Part shown: positions 28,691 to 39,718 of the stretch, in pieces | Layout: each line of letters starts with the position of its first letter | Position numbering within the stretch: the stretch's first letter is position 1 | Origin: Caulobacteraceae bacterium | GTDB lineage: Bacteria > Pseudomonadota > Alphaproteobacteria > Caulobacterales > Aquidulcibacteraceae | Length of the DNA stretch: 64,000 bases | Direction of reading: 5' to 3' | NCBI GenBank assembly: GCA_016703335.1 | Contig: JADJCG010000011.1 | Coordinates: forward strand, 1 to 64,000 | Translations under genes and position numbers: made by a program | The notes under the pieces: model-generated | Databases searched by the model: none | The model's input: only the letters and a program-made list of their open reading frames with translations | What the model was told of the DNA's origin: nothing

Positions 28691-29746
28691 ATGAACGCCC
28701 TCACCCGCCCCTCGCCCTCTGATGTGCAACCGGCAGCGCCGGGAGTTGATCTGTCGCGCTACAGCGGCGCCGAGAAGGCTGCGATCATTCTCATGGCGCT
28801 TGGCGAAGACGCTAAGAAGCTGTGGCAGGTGATGGACGAGGACGAGATCAAGGAAGTCTCCCAAGCGATGGCCTCGCTTGGCATGGTGCCTTCGGCCGTC
28901 GTCGAAGCTTTGGTGATCGAATTTATCAATCGCCTTTCCGGCGCAGGCTCGGTCATGGGCTCGGTCGAACAGACCCAGCGCATGTTGATGCAGATCCTGC
29001 CGAAGGAAAAGGTCGACACACTGATGGAGGAAATCCGCGGCCCGGCAGGCCGCAATATTTGGGACAAGCTCGCGAATGTGCACGAGAGCGTGCTCGCGAG
29101 TTATTTGAAGAACGAATATCCGCAGACCGTCGCGGTAGTGCTCGCTAAGATTCGACCCGAACACGCTGCTAAGGTGCTCGCCGAGTTGCCGCAGGACTTC
29201 GCTGCTGAGTGCATCATGCGCATGCTGGCGATGGAGCCAGTGCAGCGTGAAATTCTCGAAAAAGTCGAGACGACGCTGCGCACAGAATTCATGTCGAACC
29301 TGGCGCGCACCTCGAAGCGCGACAGCCATGAGCTCATGGCTGACATCTTCAACAATTTTGATCGCCAGACGGAGTCGCGCTTCATGGGCGCCCTCGAAGG
29401 CAAGAGCAACGAGAGCGCTGACCGCATCAAGGCGCTGATGTTCGTCTTCGAAGATCTCGGCAAGCTTGATTCCGGCGGCGTGCAGACGCTGCTCCGCGCG
29501 GTCGACAAGAGCGATCTGGCGCTCGGCCTCAAGGGTGCGTCCGATACGCTGCGCAACCTCTTTTTCTCCAACATGTCCGAGCGCGGCGGCAAGCTGCTGA
29601 AGGACGAAATGGCGTCGATGGGTCCGGTGCGCTTGAAGGACGTCGACGCTGCGCAGACGCGTATGGTCGCGACGGCAAAGGAATTGTCGGCGCGCGGCGA
29701 GATCGTGCTGTCGGATGGCAAGTCAGAAGATGAGCTGATCTATTAA
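28691..29746 (+). CDS. fliG: Flagellar motor switch protein FliG
   Basis: A 351-residue rotor protein with the three FliG regions: N-terminal SGAEKAAIILMALGED, which docks on FliF; the middle EHAAKVLAELPQDF; and the C-terminal torque region with MFVFEDLGKLDSGGVQTLLRAVDKSDLALGLKGAS, whose charged residues face the stator. Starts 3 bases after fliF and its stop overlaps the flbE ATG. Confidence 0.95.
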   Translation: MNALTRPSPSDVQPAAPGVDLSRYSGAEKAAIILMALGEDAKKLWQVMDEDEIKEVSQAMASLGMVPSAVVEALVIEFINRLSGAGSVMGSVEQTQRMLMQILPKEKVDTLMEEIRGPAGRNIWDKLANVHESVLASYLKNEYPQTVAVVLAKIRPEHAAKVLAELPQDFAAECIMRMLAMEPVQREILEKVETTLRTEFMSNLARTSKRDSHELMADIFNNFDRQTESRFMGALEGKSNESADRIKALMFVFEDLGKLDSGGVQTLLRAVDKSDLALGLKGASDTLRNLFFSNMSERGGKLLKDEMASMGPVRLKDVDAAQTRMVATAKELSARGEIVLSDGKSEDELIY

Positions 29747-29997
29747 TGAGCAACATCCGCAAATACGCTTTCGAGACCGAGTTCACCCCTGAAGGTGAGA
29801 TCATGCGCGAGCCGCCGAAGCGGATCACGCCGGAGGAAGTCAGCGCCGCCGGTAACGAAGGCTATGAGCGCGGCAAGAACGACGCGACCGCGCAAGCAGA
29901 GCGCCGCACTGCGGCCGCGCTGGAAGCGATCGCGGACGCGACCTCGGCCGTGCTCACGCGCCTGGACGCTGAAAGCCAAGCGATGCGCGCTGAGTGA
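29746..29997 (+). CDS. flbE: FlbE/FliH-like flagellar export regulator, severely truncated
   Basis: Only 83 residues. The N-terminal half fits FliH/FlbE: IRKYAFETEFTPEGE, then TPEEVSAAGNEGYERGKNDA, then an Ala-rich helix. Homologues are about 200 residues, and their C-terminal domain, which binds the ATPase FliI, is missing. The reading stops at the point where fliN-like sequence begins, with no spacer. A deletion joining flbE to the start of fliN, real or an assembly collapse, is the simplest view. The position between fliG and fliN supports identity. Confidence 0.7.
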   Translation: MSNIRKYAFETEFTPEGEIMREPPKRITPEEVSAAGNEGYERGKNDATAQAERRTAAALEAIADATSAVLTRLDAESQAMRAE

Positions 29998-30313
29998 CTT
30001 GAAGCTCGACGAATTCCAGCCGACGCCGGAGGATGCCAGCTCTGCCGGCGGCCTCGAGCGTAGCGCGGCTGACCTTGCGGCGGTGTATGATGTGCCGGTG
30101 CACATCCAAGCGGTGCTTGGGCGCGCGAGCATGGAGGTCGCCTCCCTGCTCCGCTTGAACCGCGGTTCGGTGATCGAGCTCGACCGCAAGGTCGGCGAAG
30201 CGATCGACATTTACGTGAACAACCGCCTGGTCGCGCGTGGCGAAGTCGTCGTTGTCGACGAACGCCTCGGCGTGACCATGACGGAAATCATCAAGGACGG
30301 CGACGCAGCCTAA
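29990..30313 (+). CDS. fliN: Flagellar motor switch protein FliN
   Basis: About 107 residues of SpoA/FliN type: AADLAAVYDVPVHIQAVLGRA, then LLRLNRGSVIELDRKVGEAIDIYVNNRLVA, then VVVDERLGVTMTEII, which is complete for the family. The start is odd: no ATG or GTG suits. Reading back gives CTG at 29990 (product xSDLKLDEFQ) or TTG at 29999. An ATG lost at the flbE junction is likely. It forms the lower C-ring. Confidence 0.88.
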   Translation: MSDLKLDEFQPTPEDASSAGGLERSAADLAAVYDVPVHIQAVLGRASMEVASLLRLNRGSVIELDRKVGEAIDIYVNNRLVARGEVVVVDERLGVTMTEIIKDGDAA

Positions 30314-30337
30314 GAAAGCTGCGCGAGGAGAACGGAA

Positions 30338-31690
<1,353 letters not shown>

Positions 31691-31698
31691 GCTAAACC

Positions 31699-33786
31699 AT
31701 GACCGACGCAGCGCAGCCGCAGGGCAGTGATCTTTCGTTTGGCGTGCTGCGTGGCTTTGTCATGCGCGGCGAGATCGCCCTCGCCGTCGGCGTTCTTGGC
31801 ATTCTGGCGATCATGCTGGTGCCGCTGCCGGCGGCGTTGCTCGCCTTACTGCTGGCGATCTCGATTATCATCTCGATTCTGGTGCTGATGACAGCGCTGA
31901 TGATCAAGCCGCTCGAATTCACAGCGTTCCCGTCCGTGCTGCTGTTGGCGACGTTGTTCAGGCTCGCGCTCAACATCGCCTCTTCGCGGCTTATCCTCGC
32001 GAACGGCCAATCGGGCGAGCATGCTGCCGGCGAAGTGATCGCGGCATTCGCGCATTTCGTGATGGGCGGCGAGTTCGTCATCGGCGTGATCGTGTTCGCG
32101 ATCCTGGTGATCGTGAACTTCGTCGTCATCACCCGAGGCTCGACGCGTATCGCTGAAGTTGCGGCACGATTCACATTGGACGCGATGCCGGGCAAGCAGA
32201 TGGCGGTCGACGCCGATCTCTCGTCTGGTTTGATCAACGAACAACAGGCGCGCGAACGCCGCAAAGCGCTGGAGGACGAAAGCTCGTTCTTCGGGGCCAT
32301 GGACGGTGCGTCCAAGTTCGTGCGCGGCGATGCGATCGCCGGCCTCTTGATCGTGTTCATCAATATTATCGGCGGCATCATCATCGGCACCATGTCTCAC
32401 GGCATGGACTTCGCCGAAGCCGGCAAGACCTACACGCTGCTGACCGTCGGCGACGGCCTGGTGACGCAAGTCCCGGCGCTCATCATCTCCGTCGCCGCCG
32501 GTTTGCTCGTGACCAAGGCCGGCATTGATGGCGCCGCCGATAAGGCTCTCGCAAAGCAGCTGGCTTCGTATCCGGTTGCGCTCGGCGTTGTTTCGGCATG
32601 CGCGTTTGGCGTGGGTGTGTTGCCGGGCATGCCGATGCTGCCGTTCTTCATTTTATCGTTCGCGTCGGGATTGCTGGCGTGGCGATTGCGACAGGCGAAC
32701 CAAGCATCGCTCAAGGCTGCCGCCGAAGCGCCACCGCCCCCGCCTGCTGTGGAAGAGACGCCGCAATCGTCGCTGGCGATGGACGACGCACGGATCGAGA
32801 TTGGCTTTGCACTGCTGCCGTTGATCAACGACGTGCAAGGCCGCCGCCTCACCGATCAAATCAAGGCGCTGCGCAAAACGTTGGCGCAGGACTACGGCTT
32901 CGTGATGCCGAGCGTGCGCATCTTGGACAACGTGCAGCTCCCTGCTGACGCCTACGCGATCCGCATTCGCGAAATGGAAGCAGGCGAAGGCAAGTTGAAG
33001 ATGGGCGCGCTGTTGGCGATGGACCCGACGGGCACGGGTATCGCGCTGCCAGGCGACGCTGTGAAGGAGCCGGCGTTCGGGCTTGATGCGAAGTGGATCG
33101 ATGAGCGCGCGCGTGAAGAAGCGAGCTTCCGCGGCTACACGGTTGTTGATCCAGCGACGGTTTTGGCGACGCACCTCACCGAGGTGATCAAAGAGCACAT
33201 GAGCGAATTGCTCACGTTCTCCGAAGTGAAGAAGCTGGTGAAAGAGCTGCCGAAGGATACGCAGACGCTGCTCGACGACGTCGCGCCGGCGCATATTTCT
33301 TGGTCGGGCGTGCAGCGTGTGTTGCAGAACTTGCTGAAAGAGCGCGTGTCGATCCGCGATCTCGGTGCGATCGTCGAAGCGATCGCGGAAGCAGCGCCTG
33401 CGATGCACGATCTTGTGTTGATTACGGAGCACGTGCGCGCGCGTCTGGCGCGGCAGATTTGCTATCAGCACCGCAATCCGACGGGCGCGCTGCCGATCCT
33501 GACACTGTCGCCGAATTGGGAGCTCGCGTTTGCCGAAGCGCTGATCGGCGAAGGGCAGCATCGCACGTTGGCGCTGGCGCCTTCGAAGCTGCATGACTTT
33601 GTCGCTGATGTGCGCACGGCGTTTGAGAAGTCAGCGCAGCAAGGCGAGACACCAGTGCTGCTCACCTCCCCCAACATTCGCCCGTTCGTGCGCTCGCTGA
33701 TCGAACGCTTCCGGCCGAGTACGGCGGTGATAGGGCAGTCTGAAGTCCACGCGAAGGTGCGCTTGAAGGCGATGGGGCAAGTTTAA
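31699..33786 (+). CDS. flhA: Flagellar export apparatus protein FlhA
   Basis: A 695-residue protein. The N-terminal half has about eight transmembrane segments and the conserved TRGSTRIAEVAARFTLDAMPGKQMAVDADL region. The C-terminal cytoplasmic half forms the chaperone-substrate docking ring (LDAKWIDERAREEASFRGYTVVDP and SIRDLGAIVEAIAE). It uses the proton motive force for type III export. Starts 8 bases after flbD, last gene of the operon. Confidence 0.95.
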   Translation: MTDAAQPQGSDLSFGVLRGFVMRGEIALAVGVLGILAIMLVPLPAALLALLLAISIIISILVLMTALMIKPLEFTAFPSVLLLATLFRLALNIASSRLILANGQSGEHAAGEVIAAFAHFVMGGEFVIGVIVFAILVIVNFVVITRGSTRIAEVAARFTLDAMPGKQMAVDADLSSGLINEQQARERRKALEDESSFFGAMDGASKFVRGDAIAGLLIVFINIIGGIIIGTMSHGMDFAEAGKTYTLLTVGDGLVTQVPALIISVAAGLLVTKAGIDGAADKALAKQLASYPVALGVVSACAFGVGVLPGMPMLPFFILSFASGLLAWRLRQANQASLKAAAEAPPPPPAVEETPQSSLAMDDARIEIGFALLPLINDVQGRRLTDQIKALRKTLAQDYGFVMPSVRILDNVQLPADAYAIRIREMEAGEGKLKMGALLAMDPTGTGIALPGDAVKEPAFGLDAKWIDERAREEASFRGYTVVDPATVLATHLTEVIKEHMSELLTFSEVKKLVKELPKDTQTLLDDVAPAHISWSGVQRVLQNLLKERVSIRDLGAIVEAIAEAAPAMHDLVLITEHVRARLARQICYQHRNPTGALPILTLSPNWELAFAEALIGEGQHRTLALAPSKLHDFVADVRTAFEKSAQQGETPVLLTSPNIRPFVRSLIERFRPSTAVIGQSEVHAKVRLKAMGQV

Positions 33787-33906
33787 GCAAAAACGTCACA
33801 GTGGTTAGCGCGTTCACATGCGAAATCGCTGTAATTAACCCCGTGTTTACCAAAATCAGCCGCGCCGCTAAGACCTCAGCAATCGTTACGCGCGCATACC
33901 GAGAGT

Positions 33907-34710
33907 ATGACAGGCGCCAACGCCGCTATTGATCAGCCGCTGCCGCGCACACGCGCGGCGCCGGTCTATGCGATCGCCTCCGGCAAAGGCGGCGTCGGCA
34001 AGACGTGGCTATCCACGATGCTGTCGATTGCCTTTGGACGCGCGGGGCAACGGGCGCTGCTGGTCGATTGCGACCTCGGCCTTGCCAACGTCGACGTGCA
34101 ACTGGGCGTTCGGCCGACAGCCGACGTGCACTCGGTGGTGCGCGGTTTCCTCGAATTAGAGTCCGCGGTGACGCCGGTTATGGGCGGCCCTGGACGCAAT
34201 GGCGGCTTCGATTTGATCGCCGGCCACTCGGGCTCGGGCGCACTTGGCGCGGTGAAGCTCGAAGAAGTGGCGCGCATCGCCAACGGTTTGACGCGGCTGA
34301 CGCCGCATTATGATCGCGTGATCTTGGATCTCGCCGCCGGCATCGATCCGACAGTGCTGCGCTTTGCGCGCGCGGCGGATCGCTTGATCCTGGTGACCAC
34401 GGAAGAACCCACTGCCCTCACCGATGCGTATGCGATGGTGAAGCTGTTGCGCTTACAAGGCTCGCAACTGGTGCCGTGGGTGATCGTGAACATGGCCGAG
34501 AACCGCGTCAAAGGACGCAAGGTGTTCGATCAGTTCTCGCTGGCGTGTAACGAGTACCTTGGCTTCAAGCCGAAATTCGCGGGCGCGATCACGCGCGATC
34601 CGCGCGTGCCGGACTCAATCCGCGCACAAACGCCGCTGCCGACACGTCACCCGCAGTCGCAGGCGTACGAAGACGTGATCCGGATCGTTGAGGCACTCAA
34701 CGCTGGCTGA
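33907..34710 (+). CDS. MinD/FlhG-like P-loop ATPase (flagellar number/placement type)
   Basis: A 267-residue deviant Walker ATPase with ASGKGGVGKTWLSTMLS (Walker A with signature Lys), LLVDCDLGLANVDVQLG and VILDLAAGIDP. It lies just after flhA, where FlhF and FlhG are often encoded, but no flhF is present here. FlhG/FleN proteins limit flagellar number and place the C-ring. A weak CtrA-like element (TTAA-N7-TTTA, 33835-33849) lies in the 120-base leader. The 3' end overlaps the convergent fliJ gene. Confidence 0.8.
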   Translation: MTGANAAIDQPLPRTRAAPVYAIASGKGGVGKTWLSTMLSIAFGRAGQRALLVDCDLGLANVDVQLGVRPTADVHSVVRGFLELESAVTPVMGGPGRNGGFDLIAGHSGSGALGAVKLEEVARIANGLTRLTPHYDRVILDLAAGIDPTVLRFARAADRLILVTTEEPTALTDAYAMVKLLRLQGSQLVPWVIVNMAENRVKGRKVFDQFSLACNEYLGFKPKFAGAITRDPRVPDSIRAQTPLPTRHPQSQAYEDVIRIVEALNAG

Positions 34711-35116
34711 TGCGGGCGGCGCGGAGCGTCGCGAATTCATCCAGCTCTGCATCTTCGCGCTTTTCGCGCTTTAGTTTTTCGCGTTGCTCTTCCAGTTCAA
34801 TCAGGCGTTCGAACTTGCGCACTTCGGTGTGGGCTTCGGCGATGAGCGTGCGGAGGCGTTCGATTTCTTGACCGATGAGGATGCGTTCCGCGTCGAGCGC
34901 TTTGCGCACGGCCATGGCGGCGACGGCATAGCCGCCATAAGCGCGGGCGCTTTCGTAGTCGCGTTGGGCCAGCATTTGCTCGTTGCGCAGCGTTTGCTCG
35001 TGGCCGTGGATGCGCTGGACGACGTTGGCGTCCTTGGTGACTTGATCCGCGAGCGCACGGCGCAGCGTTTCGAGATCACGCTCAGCGAGCTTTAGCAGTG
35101 TCCGAAAGGCTTTCAT
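34697..35116 (-). CDS. fliJ: FliJ-like flagellar export chaperone
   Basis: A 139-residue, almost wholly coiled-coil protein rich in Arg, Glu and Gln (FRTLLKLAERDLETLRRALAD, IGQEIERLRTLIAEAHTEVRK). Identified mainly by its place: its ATG overlaps the stop of fliI (ATGA). FliJ is the central stalk of the export ATPase. The length fits. Confidence 0.78.
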   Translation of the reverse strand: MKAFRTLLKLAERDLETLRRALADQVTKDANVVQRIHGHEQTLRNEQMLAQRDYESARAYGGYAVAAMAVRKALDAERILIGQEIERLRTLIAEAHTEVRKFERLIELEEQREKLKREKREDAELDEFATLRAARISQR

Positions 35117-36432
35117 TGCAGTGCCTCAGCAAGCATCGCGAAGCTTTCCTCGAGCGATGAGTGTTCGTCGCGCTGCTGCGTCAGAACGCGTTCAACGGCT
35201 GGACGCACGCGGATGGCTTCATCGACTTGCGGATCTGCGCCGGGTTTGTAGGCGCCGATGCGGATGAGTTCTTCCATTTCGCCGTAGAGACTGAGCGCTT
35301 CGCGCGCGCGCGCGACGAGCGCGTTCTCTTCGGCCGTGTGACACATCGGCATGAGACGCGAGATCGACTTCAGCACGTTGATCGCGGGATAGCGGCCGCG
35401 TTCGGCGATGCTGCGCTCCATGACGATGTGGCCATCGAGAATGCCGCGCACGGCGTCGGCGATCGGTTCGTTGTGATCGTCGCCATCGACGAGCACAGTG
35501 AAGAGCGCGGTGATCGAGCCGTGCTCGCCTTCGCGGCCAGGGCCGGCGCGTTCAAGCAGCTTTGGGAGCTCGGCGAACACCGACGGTGTGTAACCTTTCG
35601 TCGTTGGCGGCTCGCCGACGCCGAGGCCGATCTCGCGTTGCGCCATAGCAAAGCGTGTGACGGAATCGATTAGCAGCAGGACGTCTTTGCCTTCGTCGCG
35701 GAAATGTTCGGCGACGGCGCAGGCCATGTGCGGCGCGAGGCGGCGGCGCGCGGCGCTTTCGTCCGAGGTCGCAACGACGACGATCGAGCGGCGGCGGCCC
35801 TCCTCGCCGAGCGTATCCTCGATGAATTCTTTCACTTCGCGGCCGCGCTCACCGACGAGGCCGATGACGATGACGTCGGCGTTAGCGCCGCGCGCGAGCA
35901 TCGACATGAGCACGGACTTACCGACGCCGGAGCCGGCGAAGACACCCATGCGCTGCCCGCGGCAGAGCGCGGCGAAGATGTTGAGCGCACGCACGCCGAC
36001 ATCGAGACGGCCGCCGACGCGGGCGCGATCGTGTGCGGATGGCGGCGCAGCGCGCACTGGCGTCGGCTTCAGGCCATTCGGTAGCGGCCCCTCGCCGTCC
36101 ACAGGATTGCCGAAGCAATCGATGACGCGGCCGAGCCACGCTTGCGACGGGCGCGCCATCGGTGATGCGCCTTCGAGCACCACACGCGCGCCTGGTCTGA
36201 TGGCTTCGATGGAATCGTACGGCGCGATCAGCGCGCGATCGCCACGGAACCCTACGATCTCTCCACGCACTGAAGCGTGGCCGAAAATCGTCACGCGTGC
36301 GCCGAGCGCGAGTGCTTCGACGGGGCCGGTTACTTCAATAAGCGCGCCTGACAAGCCCGTCACGCGTCCTTCGAAGCGACGCGGATCGAGTGCGTGAATC
36401 TCTTCAGCAAGCTTAGAAAGAAGTGATGGCAT
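35113..36432 (-). CDS. fliI: Flagellum-specific ATPase FliI
   Basis: About 439 residues. F1-beta-like ATPase with Walker A MGVFAGSGVGKSVLMSML, GERGREVKEFIE, Walker B LLLIDSVTRFAMAQREIGL and EPPTTKGYTPSVFAELPKLLERAG. The start is the ATG at 36432 (MPSLLSKLAEEIHAL); an upstream in-frame GTG adds residues unlike the family. It energises type III export and should need FliH, which is truncated here (29746-29997). Operon with fliJ. Confidence 0.94.
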   Translation of the reverse strand: MPSLLSKLAEEIHALDPRRFEGRVTGLSGALIEVTGPVEALALGARVTIFGHASVRGEIVGFRGDRALIAPYDSIEAIRPGARVVLEGASPMARPSQAWLGRVIDCFGNPVDGEGPLPNGLKPTPVRAAPPSAHDRARVGGRLDVGVRALNIFAALCRGQRMGVFAGSGVGKSVLMSMLARGANADVIVIGLVGERGREVKEFIEDTLGEEGRRRSIVVVATSDESAARRRLAPHMACAVAEHFRDEGKDVLLLIDSVTRFAMAQREIGLGVGEPPTTKGYTPSVFAELPKLLERAGPGREGEHGSITALFTVLVDGDDHNEPIADAVRGILDGHIVMERSIAERGRYPAINVLKSISRLMPMCHTAEENALVARAREALSLYGEMEELIRIGAYKPGADPQVDEAIRVRPAVERVLTQQRDEHSSLEESFAMLAEALQ

Positions 36433-36759
36433 CGCGTGTGCGAGAGTCCTCCACACTTCTTTCAGCCGGTATGGTGAATCAAAACCTAATGCGCTGCGCT
36501 TGGTTTAAGCGGCTCATCCTGTTGCCGATTCAAAATCAACGGCTTGTGGCTACTTTTTTCTTCAGCATCTAGCGCTTGCAGCAAATAGCGAACGCTGATT
36601 CACACGTCTTAACGGAGCTGATGAAGGGCGGGTCAACGCAAATTCGGCAAGCGCAGAAGCTATAAATCCTACCGCCGTTAACCTGTTGGCAAGGCGGAAT
36701 ATGATTATGATTCTGTGGATTAAGGTTGCCGAGGCGTTGCGCCGATCGGGGAGCATTCA
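36433..36759 (+). promoter_or_regulatory. ctrA upstream region with clustered GANTC sites
   Basis: 327 bases between divergent fliI and ctrA, with no gene. It contains five GANTC sequences (36444, 36476, 36527, 36597, 36709), the CcrM methylation target that gates ctrA P1 in Caulobacter, plus TTAA-containing half-sites at 36505, 36609, 36678 and 36720. A strong GGGGAG site precedes the ctrA ATG. The last GANTC lies 51 bases before the ATG. Confidence 0.55.
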
Positions 36760-37482
<723 letters not shown>

Positions 37483-37512
37483 ACTCTTCTCATTCCAGAT
37501 TGGAATACGTGG

Positions 37513-37545
37513 CCTCGGGATCGAAAGATCCCGAGGTTTTCGTTT
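37513..37545 (+). terminator. Rho-independent terminator after ctrA
   Basis: 10-bp stem CCTCGGGATC / GATCCCGAGG with a GAAA tetraloop, followed by TTTTCGTTT. Very strong; lies 30 bases past the ctrA stop. Confidence 0.92.
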
Positions 37546-37549
37546 GCGC

Positions 37550-39205
37550 TTAGAGCGCTTCGTGCGTGACGCGGCCGTCGGAGACGGTGAGCTTTGCTGT
37601 TGCGGTCGGGATTGCGCTTGGCTCCGCTGTCATCAAGTCCGCGGAGAACACAGTGACGTTGGCGCGTTTGCCGACTTCGATCGTGCCGCGCTCATTCTCC
37701 GTGAAGCTCGCGAAGGCTGGCGCAGCGGTGAACATGCGAAGAGCCTCGGCGCGGCTGACGGCTTCTTCAAGGCGCCAGTCTGGCCCCGCGAAGCCGCTAA
37801 GATCATGGCGATACGTGGCAGCGTAGAACTCGACCAGTGGATCCCCCTTCTCGACCGGCGCATCGGTGCCGCCGGCGATCGTCGCGCCGGAATCGAGCAA
37901 CGCGCGCCAGGCGTAGGCGCCAGCGAGACGATTGAGACCGAGGCGCGCCGGTGCGAAGAAGAGGTCGCTGATCGCGTGTGACGGCTGCATCGACGCAATC
38001 ACGCCCTGCGCGGCGAAGCGTGGGATATCTTCGGTGGCGAGGATCTGCGCGTGCTCGATGCGATAGCGCGCGTTGCGGAGCGCTTCTGGGTTGTCGGCGT
38101 AGGCATCGCGATAGGCGTCGAGCACGAGGCGGTTACCGCGATCGCCGATGGCGTGAGTCGTGACTTGAACGCCCTTGGCCTTCGCGCGCTGGATCATGGC
38201 AGCGATCTGTTCGGGCGGCGTGACGAGCAAACCGGATGAAGCGTGCGCGTCGCTGTACGGCGCGAGCAATGCCGCGCCGCGTGAGCCGAGCGCGCCATCC
38301 ATATACATTTTGATGCCGCGCACTTTGACTGCGCCTTCCCCGTACGGGCCGGTTTCGAGGATGCCATCGGCATCGTCTGGGGTGAGATAGAGGTCCGCGC
38401 TGAGCGGAAGGTCTCCGCTCGCGGCCAGCTCCTGGAAGAACCGCGCTTCGACAAGCGAGGTGCTCATGTTGTGGACGCCGGTCCAGCCACGCGATGCGTA
38501 GAGACGTGCGCCCTGCTGCAGAGCTTCGCGGATCATAGCTTCGGTGGGCGGAGGGAAACGCGATTGAACCAAGCTCATCGCGTTGTCGATGAGCATTCCG
38601 GTCGCCGCGCCCGATGCATCACGCTCGATGCTGCCGCCGGAAGGATTGGCGGTGTTGTTGTCGATCTGCGCAAGTTGCAGCGCGGCGGAGTTCGCCACCG
38701 CAGCGTGGCCGTCGACGCGCTCAAGGAAAACGGGCCGATCGGAAACGATGGCGTCGATATCGGCGCGGTTCGGGAAACGCCCTTCGGGCCAATGCGTTTC
38801 GATCCAGCCGCGGCCATAGATCGGACCTTCCGCGTGTGCAGCGGCATAGGTGCGCAAGCGCTGCTGCAATTCGGTGATCGACGTTACACCGACGAGGTCG
38901 AGTGTGAGTGCGGCAGCGCCGACGCCGGTGAGGTGTACGTGCGCGTCGGTGAAGCCTGGAAGCGCCGCCGCGCCGCCTAGATCAATCGCGCGCGCGCCGC
39001 GTGCGTTGGCGCGAGCGTCAGCGAGCGATCCCACGACTGCGAACACACCGTTGCTGATGCGCAGCGCCTCGACGGGCGCTTCACCGACGCCGGTGTAAAT
39101 CGGGCCGCCATAGATGATGAGATCAGGCGTGCCGCGCGGCGCGCAGCCAACGAGAAGCGCGCCAAGTGAAGCTTGCGCGAAATGACGGCGGCTTAGGTGC
39201 GGCAT
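37550..39205 (-). CDS. Amidohydrolase family 3 (YtcJ-like) metal-dependent hydrolase, exported
   Basis: A 551-residue protein. The N-terminus has a twin-arginine motif (SRRHFAQASLGALLVGC) whose final Leu-Val-Gly-Cys also fits a lipobox, so it is likely an exported lipoprotein. Metal ligands: PGFTDAHVHLTGVG (HxH), HAIGDRGNRLVLDAY and RIEHAQIL (later His), and AGGTDAPVEKGDP (Asp). These proteins hydrolyse amide or formyl bonds of varied compounds; the substrate is unknown. Ends against the ctrA terminator. Confidence 0.9.
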   Translation of the reverse strand: MPHLSRRHFAQASLGALLVGCAPRGTPDLIIYGGPIYTGVGEAPVEALRISNGVFAVVGSLADARANARGARAIDLGGAAALPGFTDAHVHLTGVGAAALTLDLVGVTSITELQQRLRTYAAAHAEGPIYGRGWIETHWPEGRFPNRADIDAIVSDRPVFLERVDGHAAVANSAALQLAQIDNNTANPSGGSIERDASGAATGMLIDNAMSLVQSRFPPPTEAMIREALQQGARLYASRGWTGVHNMSTSLVEARFFQELAASGDLPLSADLYLTPDDADGILETGPYGEGAVKVRGIKMYMDGALGSRGAALLAPYSDAHASSGLLVTPPEQIAAMIQRAKAKGVQVTTHAIGDRGNRLVLDAYRDAYADNPEALRNARYRIEHAQILATEDIPRFAAQGVIASMQPSHAISDLFFAPARLGLNRLAGAYAWRALLDSGATIAGGTDAPVEKGDPLVEFYAATYRHDLSGFAGPDWRLEEAVSRAEALRMFTAAPAFASFTENERGTIEVGKRANVTVFSADLMTAEPSAIPTATAKLTVSDGRVTHEAL

Positions 39206-39412
39206 GAATGGTCCCCTGCTCGCGCCGATACAGCCAACTCGCCGTGTGGGCAGCTCGAAAAATCTCTCAGCGCCAATCGTTATCGCGACCTTGTTGCGAC
39301 TGGCTCGCAGATTAGTTGCAGCAAGTGACTTCGCCGCTCAGTATCTGCAGGACCCAGCGTCCGGCCACTCCGATACGTTTAGGCCGAAACCTGCCGTTGG
39401 TCATTAGTCAGG

Positions 39413-39718
39413 TCAGCGATCGGTAAGATTATCAAACCAGGCCAAGGTTGGAGCATAGCTCACCGCTGCGGTTGCCATGTGATCGGTCGCTCCCATGTCG
39501 TGAAGTGTCACCGCTCCCCCGCGCGGGTGCGCATAATCGTAGAGCGCCCTAGAGGACATCGGCGAAACATTGATGTCTGCGTCGCCGTAAACGATCCGGA
39601 TCGGCGCGCGCGGGACCCAGGCAAACAGCTGCTAAAGCGGGCGCGCCGTGCGCCGCGGATAACGGTCGATGAGCTCGCGGACTTTGGACACAAATTCGCG
39701 GGCAATATGGGCTACTGA
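39413..39718 (-). pseudogene. C-terminal remnant of an alpha/beta hydrolase (secretory-lipase-like)
   Basis: The minus strand carries an intact fold end with no start. The reading AHIAREFVSKVRELIDRYP is followed by an in-frame TAG (39632-39634), then FAWVPRAPIRIVYGDADINV, in which Asp fits the catalytic acid, and then LHDMGATDHMATAAV, in which His fits the catalytic base, and ends at 39413. The nucleophile half is missing. Decay or deletion has removed the 5' part; upstream sequence (39719-39900) makes sense in no frame for long. Confidence 0.65.

Noticed and set aside
33835..33849. TTAA-N7-TTTA before the FlhG-like gene as a CtrA box
   Set aside because: One mismatch in an AT-rich intergenic stretch and no second supporting signal; noted but not annotated as a site.
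39204..39407. Plus-strand reading with a phage-terminase-like DFAAQYLQDP segment
   Set aside because: The match is ten residues in an otherwise unrecognised short opening, with no other phage gene near.
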